This document shows, in pieces, positions 54,408 through 64,000 of a stretch of 64,000 bases of DNA. Below the pieces are notes generated by a model. The model was given only the letters and a program-made list of their open reading frames with translations, was not told the DNA's origin and did not search any database. How positions within the stretch are numbered: the first letter of the stretch is position 1; every line of letters starts with the position of its first letter. Source of the stretch: Corynespora cassiicola (Eukaryota > Ascomycota > Dothideomycetes > Pleosporales > Corynesporascaceae). The stretch covers positions 682,001 through 746,000 of the forward strand of contig JAEUWY010000013.1 of NCBI GenBank assembly GCA_022059125.1, given 5' to 3'. A program made the translations under genes and the position numbers.

Positions 54408-56288
54408 ATGGCCGACTCCAGCACAGACCTAGAGCGAGATGCTCCCGAAGAGCATCCAGATGCACCAGAAATCCGTCGCCAGGTTAGTATTTTCCCAAAT
54501 TAATGTTTAGTCCTAACCAAATTTCAGGTGGAATATTACTTCTCGGACGAGAATCTGCCCACTGACCTCCATCTCTTACAATGCTGCGGCGGCCGCGAGA
54601 ATATCCCCGTGTCCCTGAATCGCATCCGTGGCTTCAAAAAGATGCGCCGATGGAAGGACAAGAAGCTGGTTCTCGACGCGCTCCGTAAGTCGGCCACGCT
54701 GGACGTCTCTGAGGATGGCAAGACTATCAAGCGCAAAGTCCCTTTGCGGGGCCTCTGCGCTCTTGACCCCGGCTTCCTGGAGGGTTTCAAGGATGACGAT
54801 ATTGCGTACCACCCCAAGCTTAAGAAGCTTGCCCAGTACCCCGTGCCACTGCTTCCTCAGAAGAAGAAGGAGTACCCGCCTGGTACGAGCAAGAACATGA
54901 TGAAGCCGACGGGATTCGAGTCGCACGTCGAGGATCTGCTCACGCCGCAGGAGGCTGAAGAGGAGATAGCCATGTACGATCCCCAAAAGCCGTTTGTCGA
55001 CCGTATTGAAATTGCCATCCAGCGGTTCAAGCAGAAGCGCCGCATGCACGAAATTTACTCCAAGATTTTCAACAAGTGGATGAAGTTTGGCGGTGTCGAT
55101 TGCACGCCACGCATGTTTTCTGGCCTTACGCCACAGGAAATGAAAGAGATGACTGGCGAGGAAATTGCTCGCGCGCAGGCTACCCACAATGTGCCGTGGG
55201 ATCGGGAGGACGAAACGCGCTGGGTCGTCGACTTTGATGGCGTGGCAGCCGCATTCCTGTAAGAGCACATCAATATGTGAAATGGCTGGTCTAACATGGC
55301 TTATAGCTCCGCATTCTATCCTAACAACTACGGCTATGAACCTCATGGCGTCAAGACTGCCTGTCAGGTACTGCGCTCATTCCTTAATTACCTGCTCTAC
55401 CATGATGTCTGCCCCGAACACGCCGCCTCCACCCACAAGGCACTTACCATATGCGATACTGCCCAGCGGGAACTGCCCAAGTTATACAACGCTGGCTTGA
55501 GTCTACCTGGCGCTTACAACAAAGCCGCCTCGACCCTCTTTGGCGGTTCGCACATGGGTACCTTCACCGGCGACGCAAAATGGGCCGAAGGCTTCGACCT
55601 CAACGACATCGGCGTTCGAAACGAAGAAGCGCGCATCACCTTTGCGACCGCGGTATGTATCCACGGCACCGACGAGCAATTCAACATGATCGAACCCGCC
55701 ATCAAGGGCTCCACAAGAAACACGTCGGCCTTCCGCATCAAGAACGATTTCGAGGTGAGCCTCGAGGTTCTTTCCATCGACTTTCCCACCGCCGAGACGG
55801 TCGACTTTTACGTCAAGCAAAACGATCTCTACACCAATAAAAAGATGTTCTTGGAGCCTACGGGCATCATGACGTGCCGTGTCGTCTCTCGTCCCTCTCC
55901 CGAAGACTACGACCTCCCCGCAGACTACAATATGCCCACCGTCCCGAAAGAGCCTCTCAATTTCTGGGTCGAAGCCCCTGCCCTCGAGCATTGCTTTGTT
56001 GGCATGAAGATGCACGCTCATGTTCTCGGGCTGACGGGCGGTCTCTATGTCTTGGATGAAGTCCGCGAGGTGCTCACCAGCTTTTGGACGTGTTTGCCCA
56101 ATGAGATGTGGATGATTAGGAAGCCCAAGGAGGTGCGGATAATGGATCGTGCTATGCCGGGATATGAGGAGCCGTTGGATTTGGAGGATGAAGAGGAGGT
56201 GAGCATTGTGCAGGGCAGGAGCCAGGGTGATGCTGAGAAGGATGGGGATGGGGACGAGGTACCTGAGGGTGAGTTTGATGATGAGTAG
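54408..56288 (+). CDS. ARB1: La-motif protein fused to Argonaute siRNA chaperone subunit Arb1
   Basis: In fission yeast Arb1 is part of the ARC complex that holds Argonaute with duplex siRNA and inhibits passenger-strand release in heterochromatin silencing. Three exons (54408-54482, 54528-55258, 55307-56288; introns 45 and 48 bp) give 595 residues. N-terminal residues about 20-100 are a La motif: EIRRQVEYYFSDENLPTDLHL (the Q..YYFSD..L signature, spanning intron 1), then LNRIRGFKKM and LDVSEDGKTIKRKVPL. No RRM follows. From about residue 165 the chain is Arb1-like: [88 protein letters not shown]. La and the first Arb1 blocks lie in one uninterrupted exon, so the fusion is not a splicing guess. 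The C-terminus is acidic. Nuclear location and RNA binding are inferred. Confidence 0.88.
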
Positions 56289-56652
56289 GAGTTTAAGGGC
56301 GGAATGAAGTAGAGTGAGCGAAATTGCAATGAGAGGTGGGCACATGGACCAGAGCGGATTATCTCTGGCATTTATGGGGGCGATGGAGTTAGCGGATACC
56401 CGGTCATGATCTCATATTCAAGGCGTCAGGCAGATCACTGTCTTGCGGCTTTTCCGGAGTGCCACGGTGTTTTCCGATCAGTAGAATGATGAACTTGTAT
56501 TTGCGATACCTGAGATGATTCATATTCAAGTGAATGCTTTCAAGCCTCTGACTGATATATCCATCTGCTCGGAAACCTGAGACACATTCTGATGGACTTG
56601 GTCATGTCATAGTCCACGGCTCATATCTCATTATGCTGGGAATGTGCTGGCC
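56289..56652. other. Convergent 3' intergenic region
   Basis: 364 bp between the ends of the La-Arb1 and quinone oxidoreductase genes. Nothing further seen. Confidence 0.5.
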
Positions 56653-58260
56653 TCACTCTGGCTTAAGCAGCAATTTGCCAGTCGTCTTCCTGCTCTCAAT
56701 ATCCTATATTACCGTTAACCAATGCCTCAAACAGCCCTGTCATACCCAAAGGTCGAAAAGTCTAGGCATGAGGGGGGGGGGCATGTACTTACCTGCGTAG
56801 CTCGAACGACATCGGAAAGGGGGTACACTTCGTGAATCCTGACCTTGAGGCCATCCTTCTCGATGAAGCCCCATAGCTCATTGGCGTACTTGAGCAGGTC
56901 CTCGCGGGTGGGTATGTAGTTGAAGAGGGTTGGGCGGAGGAGCTTTACGTTTTTGGCGGAAAGGCGACTGTAAACCCGTCAGTTATGTCTCCATCGCAAA
57001 TCCCATCCCTCAACCCGGATCCTAAAGAATCTCCCAAACCCAAACTCAAACCAAAAAAATCCAAGTAAAGGAAAGGAAAAAAAAAGGCAACTCACCCCAG
57101 CGCAAACCCAGTAACCGGCCCACTAGCATTTCCAAAACTCACCATCGACCCCTTCCTCCCCACCACCGCCAAGCTACTATCAAACGTATCCTTCCCCACA
57201 CTATCAAACACGGCCCTCACCCCCTCCCCGCCCGTAATCTCCAACACCTTCTCCACAAACTTCTGCCTATCCTCCTCGTAGTACCCAACCGTAACCTCGG
57301 CCCCATTCTCCCTCGCCAACCCGCGCTTCTCCTCACTACTCGCGGCCGCCACAACCCTCGCCCCAACACTCCTCAGCAGCTGACAGAGCCACAGGCCGAC
57401 CCCGCCCGCGGCGGCCGTGACGAGCACCCAATCGCCCTTTTGCACGGGGTGCGCTTCGCGGATCAGCGTCACGGCGGTGAGGGCCTGGAGGAGGGACGCG
57501 GCCGCGACGTCGGAGCCGATGCTGTCCGGGAGGGGGACGACCGAGGACGACGGCACGGCGGTGTACTGCGCGTAGGCCGCCGTGTGCATGTAGGCCACAC
57601 GGGCGCCGAGGGGGAGGTCGGGCGGCGCGTTGGGGCCCAGGGCGGCGATTGTGCCCGAGGCTTCGCGGCCGAGGATGTAGGGGGTGTGGGGGAGGGGGTA
57701 GATGCCCGAGCGGAAGTAGCTTGCTGGGCGTTAGCATTGCGTGTCGCGCCCATTTATTCCCACTCCTCCTCCGGCTATAGTGTGTTCCCGCAGGCTTGCG
57801 CCGGGGATGGAGAGGGTGGGTTGGGAGAGCAAAGGCAGGGAGATGCAACGTACGTATCGATATAATTCACCCCAACGTATTCATTCCGCACCAACACTTC
57901 GCCCTCCTTCAGCGCGGGGACGGGGATGTCGCTCCGGTATTGCAATACCTCCACCCCGCCCGTCTTCTCGATCCAGACCCCCTTCTGCACCTCGGGCGGC
58001 GCGGACGTGGACATGTTGCGCGACAACGACGACGACACGGAAAAGCGTGGACTCGGAATTGGCGTGTATCGAGGGGAACCAGGGGATGGTGATGATGTGA
58101 CCTGCGCACTCAACCCGCTCAGCCTCCTCTTCGCAATGTTCGCACACGGAATGATTGCTCTCCTCGCGGTGTAGCAGTTCGAGCTGGTGGGAGTAGCGGC
58201 CGGAGTAAATACTCTCGTGGCGAGCAGACTGGCACGGCGCGAGCAAGAAGAAATTGACAT
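56653..58260 (-). CDS. NADPH:quinone oxidoreductase, zeta-crystallin/ZTA1 type (MDR family)
   Basis: Zinc-free medium-chain dehydrogenases of this type reduce quinones with NADPH in stress defence. Four exons (58260-57854, 57719-57096, 56967-56793, 56703-56653; introns 134, 128 and 89 bp, longer than the local norm) give 418 residues. Visible: GVWIEKTGGVEVLQ, NYIDT|YFRSGIYPLP across intron 1, LGREASGTI, the nucleotide-binding AAAGGVGLWLCQLL, FDSVGKDTFDSSL, and the end TQ|DIESRKTTGKLLLKPE. The start is uncertain. From 58014 the protein is 336 residues, the family's usual length. The upstream ATG adds 82 residues without a single acidic residue, which could be a mitochondrial presequence, but that ATG sits inside a donor-like GTATGT, so it may instead be the edge of a leader intron. 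Intron 3 holds a G10 run. Confidence 0.88.
56772..56781 (+). repeat. Poly-G run (G10) in an intron
   Basis: Ten G bases (C10 on the coding strand) about 10 bp inside the third intron of the quinone oxidoreductase gene. Confidence 0.7.
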
Positions 58261-59155
58261 ACCAGTGTGCGCAAGAGGTACTTCAAGAAGGAGGGGTAGC
58301 TGTCTATACTCTCAGTCAGCCGATCACGCAATTGCGCGTGCGAGGCCTTGATTATAAACATTGTCTGCCCCTCTCACACCCCCTCTGTCCTAGCTCCGCG
58401 CTAGAACCCCGAGGTTGGGGGCTGTCTCTCCTCTCCCCTTCTGGCCAGCCCCGCAGACGTCACTGTAGGGCGTGCAGGGGGCGCAGGGATGGTCCGGCCG
58501 TTGAATGGTTACGCGTCGGGAACGCGCGCCGAACATCGGATAAAGCGTCGGAAAACGCACAGGCAAGGATGTACCAACTGTATTCCAACATCACAGAACA
58601 AAACACCACTGGCATATGGACTTGAAAATGTCAAAAAAAGGCTACAATTCTCTAAAATCATCTGTCAATCATAAACCACATACATTTATACCTCGCTCCA
58701 AAGGCTTGAAACCTCCCCGAAAATGCCCCCATCTCTTCCCATCCCCTGAGAAAGTAAAATAGCCGCTCGGGCTAGTCGGTAAAAGGGTATACCTAACTGT
58801 GAGAATGCACAAGAAAAGAAACGAATAAGATATTTTTGGAATCGAGGCCGGCAATCCTGGCATCGAGCCGAAATAAATGCAACGCCATTGCCGCGCGAGA
58901 ATGGGGCGTGATGGGGGACGGAAAGACGAGCTGGGAGGACGACGGAAAAGGAGACAGCTACCAAGGAAAAACCGCTAGTAAGACGCAGGACAAGAAGACC
59001 CAGGCTTTGGCGCAGGCTTTGGTGCAGGTTTCTCCTCCTCTTCCGGCCCTGGCCCAGGTTTGGCTAATTGTGTCAGCACCACCTTTCTTCGCACTGTGCG
59101 TCGGACTGCCAGTAGCCGTCGAGACTGAGACTACGGGGATGATGACGACAGCAGC
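58261..59155. other. Intergenic region
   Basis: 895 bp between two minus-strand genes: leader and promoter of the oxidoreductase on the left, 3' flank of the GH72 gene on the right. No supported gene. Confidence 0.5.
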
Positions 59156-60735
59156 TCACAACAGCGTTAGCAAACCCACGAACAGAGCGATGAGAACGCT
59201 CGGTCCGCTGGTCAACATACTAGCGGCTCCCGTGTCATCAGATCCCGACCCACTGGCACTTCCGTTACCGCTTCCGCTTCCGCTTCCACTTCCGCTTCCT
59301 TCAGGGCTAGTAGTCTCACCTCCTGGGACATTGGATGCGTCGTTGGAAAGGATGCGGAGAGTCAAGTTCTGGACCTCTCCACCGTTGGAGCCGTAAATGG
59401 CCATGGGGACATTAGTCTCCGAGACATCAACCAGCTTTCCCTCGACAGGGTTGCTGATGCCGTTCTTGATGAGGTCAGAGCAGCCGGGGCATACAGCCGG
59501 GAGGGTGAAGTTGTTGGAGAAGGCATCGTTCTCAATCAACTTCCTCTCGCACTTGGGGGGGGTCAGATCGGTGTTCCGGGGGTCAAGCGACGTAAGACGA
59601 TCAACATCGAGCTCGTTGAGCTGACTCTGGAAGTTGTCAAAGTCGGTGCGCAGGGTCACGGTGGCATTGTCGTTGATGAGGACAAGGCCGTAGTCGGCCT
59701 CCTCCTGGCTGTACTCGTAGACGAGGCCACCGCTGAGGGACAGCATCTCGTCGCCATAGAGAGCCTGGACCTCGTTGAAGACACGGGGCTGGACCTCGTT
59801 GCAGCCGTACTCGGAGAAGAAGACGGGGATGGAGCTGTTCTGGAACATGTCAACCAGCTCGTCGAAGCCGGAACTCTCGAAAGTGGCATCGCCACCGCAC
59901 CACGAGTACGAGTTCAGGCCGAAGAAGTCGGAACTAGAGTTGTCATCGTCGTGGTCGCACTCGAAGTAGGCCCAGGTGTCGTGGAGAATCTCGCGAACAT
60001 CGGCAGCCGAGTAACCGACAGGGATGTAGCGCTCAGAGTGGTTTTTGATGTAGTTCTTGAGGTCACGCTGCACAGCCCTAATGTACTGCGGGTTGAACTC
60101 TCCAGTCTCCATGTCGTTCATGACCTCGTTGGCGGCGAAAAAGGCAAGGGTGTTGGGGTAGTTCTTGAAGTTCTCAACAACGCCAAAGGTGCGGGCCAGG
60201 TAGTCCTCGTGGTACGAGGTCCATGGCTCAGCGCGGTTGATGGACTCGCCAGAGAGCGGGGAGTTGACATCGATGATCATGTAGATTCCGGCCGCGTTGA
60301 AGATGCTGGCGCACTCGTCGTGGTTGAGTGTGGGATCGACATTGTAGACGCGGATCGTGTTCACCTAAACCCTGGGTCAGCCAACGCATACAGGAGGGAT
60401 TGGCGGCGGAATATGTGGGGAATTGCACATACACCAAGGCGCTGCATGAGGGTAGCATCACGTAGGCAGACGGTTCCGTTGGTGAGAGCATCCTTCTCCT
60501 CTTGGGGCTTGTAACCAGCCTGACCTCCGGGTTGGCTGTGTAATTGGTTAGTTAGCAATTCGCCTCTCGTGTTGGACGGGTTTGTTGGCGGGAAAACATA
60601 CTAGTCAGCACCAATGATCATGAGACGCTTTCCAGTGACGGAATCGACGAAGTCTTGACCCTTGATCTCCACAGGGTTGACGGCGACTGCGATGGCAGCG
60701 AAGAGCGCGCAGAGGAGCGCTAGGAACCGAAACAT
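59156..60735 (-). CDS. GPI-anchored 1,3-beta-glucanosyltransferase (GH72, GEL/GAS family)
   Basis: These cell-surface enzymes cut and rejoin beta-1,3-glucan chains and so lengthen wall glucan. Three exons (60735-60602, 60535-60433, 60364-59156; introns 66 and 68 bp) give 481 residues. A signal peptide (MFRFLALLCALFAAIAVAV) is followed by the GH72 domain. The acid/base Glu159 is in FFAANEVMND and the nucleophile Glu263 in FFSEYGCNE, spaced as in yeast Gas2 (176 and 275). ADYQPGG and RLGVNTIRVY form across the introns. After the domain comes a short Cys-containing stretch but no eight-Cys CBM43 module. A Ser/Gly repeat linker (about 435-455) and a C-terminal hydrophobic tail (VLIALFVGLLTLL) signal GPI anchoring, with the cleavage site probably near DDTGAAS. 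It is of the CBM43-less GAS3/GEL1-like group. Confidence 0.95.
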
Positions 60736-61681
60736 CTTGCGGCAAGTCAGTCGTGTTTCGAAACGGGCTTCCCGGACAGGCAATCCCGGGAGAGGCGCAA
60801 AGGCCGTGGACGTACCGTGAAGTGCACAACGAGGGACTGAGGGGGAGAAGAGAAAGAGGGAACGAGAGTGGTTTGCAAGAAGCAAGTAGAGCAGCGGAAT
60901 GGGGTTCCGAGGAGGCGACTAAATACAGGGAACGGCGGTGGTGTATTATGCACCCAAGGCGGGCTAGGGGCAGTGCTGGAGCGGTAGAGGGCGTGGGGTG
61001 GTTGGCGCTGGGCAAACGAAGGACTGGACGGACTCTGGTGGTCCACTGGGCGCAAAGGAAGGGACGCGCTCGCGCTGGCGAGGCAAGGTGCAGGCTGGTG
61101 CTGACTGACGGGCTGAGGGAGTGACTGGCGATGGAGGAGAGAAGCAGGTCGGGGACGGCACGAAGAGGGTAATTAAGGCCAAGAAGCCCGCGGCGGCAAT
61201 CCACCCCTCCTCGTCTATGTCCGGCATGGCTGGGAAGCTGCAACCGTCGGGCTGCCGAAATGACCGTAGATGGCAGGCAGGCGATGCAGCGCGAGAAGGC
61301 GTGCCAAGGCGCCGCCGCTCCAATCAGGCCCTCCCGCGCGCGCGACGGCCGTGTTTCAAAATGAGGGACCCCCGGGCTCACCACCCCCAATCCCACCGCG
61401 ATGCACCGCAATGTCCCGCCCGCGATCCCACGGTCCCTATGGGGTGCTTACAGCCGCCTGTCCAAGGTGCGACAAGGCGCGCACCTGTCGCACTGTACAA
61501 TGCTTCGACCCTCTTCGCGCAATTGCGTCTCCACTCGGTAAATAATCTAGTCTCAGTACCCGCTATGCTGCCAGTGCGCGACCCATCTATTCTATGCTAC
61601 ACGCCCGCCAAGGCCACCCGTTCCTCTCTCGGGCCACTCGCACCCAAATCTCTGCTGCTCACACACTCGCCCTCCTTTTCC
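60736..61681. other. Upstream region of the GH72 gene
   Basis: 946 bp between the GEF stop and the GH72 start, both on the minus strand. It is rich in C and T on the minus strand near the GH72 gene. Open frames continue the GH72 frame upstream without further domains. No TATA box found. Confidence 0.5.
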
Positions 61682-64000
61682 CTATGACGCCGGCGCTGTG
61701 CCCTCGCCGCCAGCTTCCCCATCCTTTTCTTGCGACGGCGCCTCCGCCTCTGCCTCCTTGCCCTTGGCCTCGGGCTCTTTCGGCTTCCTGTCCTTTGGCT
61801 TCTTCGCCTCCTCGGGGAACAGCTCCGCGAAGAAGTTGGGCAGGAACCGGTTGATGCGCTTCCACGTCTCGTTCCACAGCTCCTCCTGCTCTGGCTTCTC
61901 GTCGGGCGGCGCCAAGTACCCGCCGCTCGACATGACCAGCAGCACGTTCTTGAGGTTCTCCGACACTGCCTCTTCCTGTGTCGGGTTAGCCACTGTACAA
62001 GCCCGATGTAGAAGGCCACAAGCCCGATTCGGCCTCCTTGTGCTGACGGGGAGTGCGGCGCTGTGCTTACCAGATTATCGCCCTGGCCACTGTTCATGAG
62101 CCGGTCCATGATGGTGACGATCTTTAGCCACAGATCGAGGAGATCCTCGGTTTCAGACAGCAGCACCAGGTAGTGCAGGAACACCTTGGACAGCAGCGTC
62201 GCCGCCCGTACTCGCGTCTCACTCATCCCCAGCGGATCCGACTGGTACACCTCTGGCTTGAGCAGCTGCGTGATGAGCGGGAAAAGAACTTCGCTGAAGA
62301 TGGCCGTCCATTCCTTGTGGTCGGGTGATGCGAGCTCGTTTGAGAGCAGCGTGCGCTGCAGCGAACTGAACGCCTGCTGCCTTATTTCGCGACAGGGGTT
62401 CAAACATTGATGCGTCAATGTCTTGAGAATGGGGGACCAGTATGCCGTCCAAGCTGCCGGCTATCAGTTACTGCATAGGGTATAGCACACTGTGACCTCA
62501 CCTTTGGTCGCTTCGAGGTGCGACTGCTCAATAAAGTTGGGCACCCTGCTGGACATTTCAAACACAATCGTCATGGCTTTGCTGCCGCGGACCACAATCT
62601 CAGTGCTCCTGCTTTGATTAGCGTCGCCTTGCAAGGCATAACAATGGACATACTCTGGCTTCTTAGACTTTGGCACCTTGCCTCTCCGGGTTGCTTGGTC
62701 ATGCAACTGTTCCTGCCGGGCTCCTACTTGCGCCGAAGTGGCAAACTCGTTCAAGAGAGCAATGGCAGCCTCATAGTTGTCGGCGGTGATTCCTGGCTGC
62801 GGGGATGTTGTCAAGTCTTCCACAAGCTGGAAAACATCGCCTGCCGCCTCGGGGACGCGCTGCAGGTTGTTTAGGATGGACCAAAAGTCGGGTGAATTGG
62901 CCAGCTCGCTACGCAACGCATTTGGCCCCTTGCAACAATCCGAAAGACCCATCAACAGAGGCTGGGCACACTGCTTCAGAAGCTCCTCGTTGAAGCTCGA
63001 GAACGTATGCAGAAGAACCGGTGCGCGGATGAAATCAAAGTCCTAGCCGCACACGTTAGACTGAACAGGATACCCCTTTTTCATAAAGACTTACATTGCT
63101 GGCTTTGAGAAGGCTCAAAAGATAGTACACGGAGCGTGCGATTACGACCGGGTGAAGCTTGGGAGCATCCCGAATGACGGTGTTGAGTGCATCCGTGACA
63201 TCTTTGGCAAGCTCCTTCACCGTTTCCTCGTCTCGTAGTGCCAAAACAGTTGCGAGTTCAAGCACAAAGACGAGGCTTGGGTCGTACGTTGGCCGGTTGC
63301 TCTTTGCCCTGTTACCATTTGGCCGAGGGCTTGGTCCTGAAGGAAGCTCGGGCTTCACTACAATTACTCGTGGGGAACCGTCTTCGGGTATCTGCTCAAG
63401 GAGCGACATGAGCAACGACCTCAGAGACTCGACAGGCAGCTGGCTAATGTTTGCCAGGATATCCTCGAAATGGCACTCCTTGACCGTGTCCACGGTGCAG
63501 AGTGTGTACTCAATCTCCTGATCTGATGGCTCAGGTGGCTCATCATTTGCAAAGCTGGAGACGTAGGACGTGAGCGCAGAGAAGATGCCTGTATCGGCAG
63601 GGCGTTCAGCACGGTCAATTACCTGTGCCGGACTCTGGAGCGGTATCGGGGGAAGTGCCAGCGTCGTCGTGAAGGACAAAAAGTATGGAGGAATTAGTGA
63701 ATTAACGAAGAGGTTGACCATGATGTGGATGAGCTGTATCCTGTTAGCAATGAGTTCCATAAAAATGCAAAAGCGAACATACATGATTCCATCCGTCTCG
63801 TATCGAAGCCTCGTTGCCCTTGATGACTTGAAATAGCACAACGGTGGCCAATTGTGCCCTCCCATCTCTCCCGAATCGGACTGCGGTCTCGCTGACCATG
63901 ACGCTCTTCTTCTCGACCTGCACTTCGGTGTTCAAGGACGTACTTGGTGGAACATCAGGCGCCAGCGTGCTGATGTAGGAGAGGCACGAGATGATACGAT
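61682..64000 (-). CDS. Sec7-family ARF guanine-nucleotide exchange factor, GBF1/Gea type (C-terminal part)
   Basis: GBF1/Gea proteins load GTP on ARF at the early Golgi to start COPI coat formation. Only the part after the Sec7 domain is here; the gene runs off the right edge. Exons read: 64000-63783 (partial), 63733-63095, 63042-62654, 62608-62502, 62453-62071, 61975-61682, about 675 residues. The intron 62609-62653 (45 bp; GTATGT, CTAAT branch, GCAG) is a multiple of three without a stop; removing it gives KKPE|STEIVVRGSKA and deletes 15 residues foreign to the family. Marks of the helical HDS repeats include LVFVLELATVLALRDE, SRVPNFIEQSHLEATK|AWTAYWSPIL and NPCREIRQQAFSSLQRTLL. The C-terminus is a Lys/Glu/Ala-rich tail. 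The HDS pattern favours Gea/GBF1 over Sec7/BIG; which of Gea1 or Gea2 is not decidable. Confidence 0.9.

Noticed and set aside
55503..56345. 280-codon open frame antisense to La-Arb1
   Set aside because: Shadow of the Arb1 coding exon; Leu/His/Arg-rich composition typical of reverse-strand reading, no motif.
1..64000. tRNA, rRNA, CRISPR array or virus-derived gene
   Set aside because: No cloverleaf with a GGTTCGANTCC box, no rRNA core, no spaced direct repeats and no viral protein signature noticed on either strand; tRNAs with introns could still be missed without a scan.

Overview
The window is nuclear DNA of a filamentous ascomycete (Pezizomycotina). The evidence is short introns (mostly 45-60 bp, GT..AG, with CTAAC/CTGAC-like branch points), dense genes on both strands, and fungus-restricted families: GT15 mannosyltransferase, GH72 glucanosyltransferase, GH125 mannosidase, a fungal-rhodopsin membrane protein and the Argonaute chaperone subunit Arb1. 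I cannot name a genus. I support 24 protein-coding genes. No RNA gene, transposon or CRISPR array is supported.

Left part (1-22 kb): a PRP22/DHX8-type splicing helicase (-) is head-to-head with a small membrane protein. Then come a taurine/sulfonate-type 2-oxoglutarate dioxygenase (-), a 2.5-kb gene-free stretch, a GT15 mannosyltransferase (-) head-to-head with the decapping activator PAT1 (+), a secreted pepsin-like protease (+) and a 978-residue unknown protein (+) whose C-terminus may be XPF-like.

Middle part (22-47 kb, looser gene spacing): a TPR protein (+), a seven-helix fungal rhodopsin-family protein (+), the sterol/PI4P carrier KES1 (-) head-to-head with a secreted L-asparaginase (+), OPI10/Hikeshi (-), POP4 of RNase P/MRP (-), a nine-exon ABCA-type full ABC transporter (+), a small orphan membrane protein (+) and an orphan metzincin metalloprotease (+). 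The last three lie around a 3.3-kb gene-free, repeat-bearing stretch and look accessory.

Right part (47-64 kb, compact): PDX3 (+), GH125 mannosidase (-), CLP1 (+) converging on inositol polyphosphate multikinase (-), which is head-to-head with a La-motif/Arb1 fusion (+). Then a quinone oxidoreductase (-), a GPI-anchored GH72 glucanosyltransferase (-) and the C-terminal part of a GBF1/Gea-type Sec7 ARF exchange factor (-), cut by the right window edge.

Functions cluster loosely. RNA metabolism has PRP22, PAT1, POP4, CLP1 and La-Arb1. Secretion and wall building has GT15, GH125, GH72, Gea and KES1. There is no obvious biosynthetic cluster. The two most notable observations are the La motif fused to Arb1 within one uninterrupted exon, and three genes (POP4, CLP1, the Gea-type GEF) whose reading frames run unbroken through introns that are multiples of three and free of stops, so plain ORF calling inflates their proteins. 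All splice sites were read by eye and checked for frame. No database search was possible.
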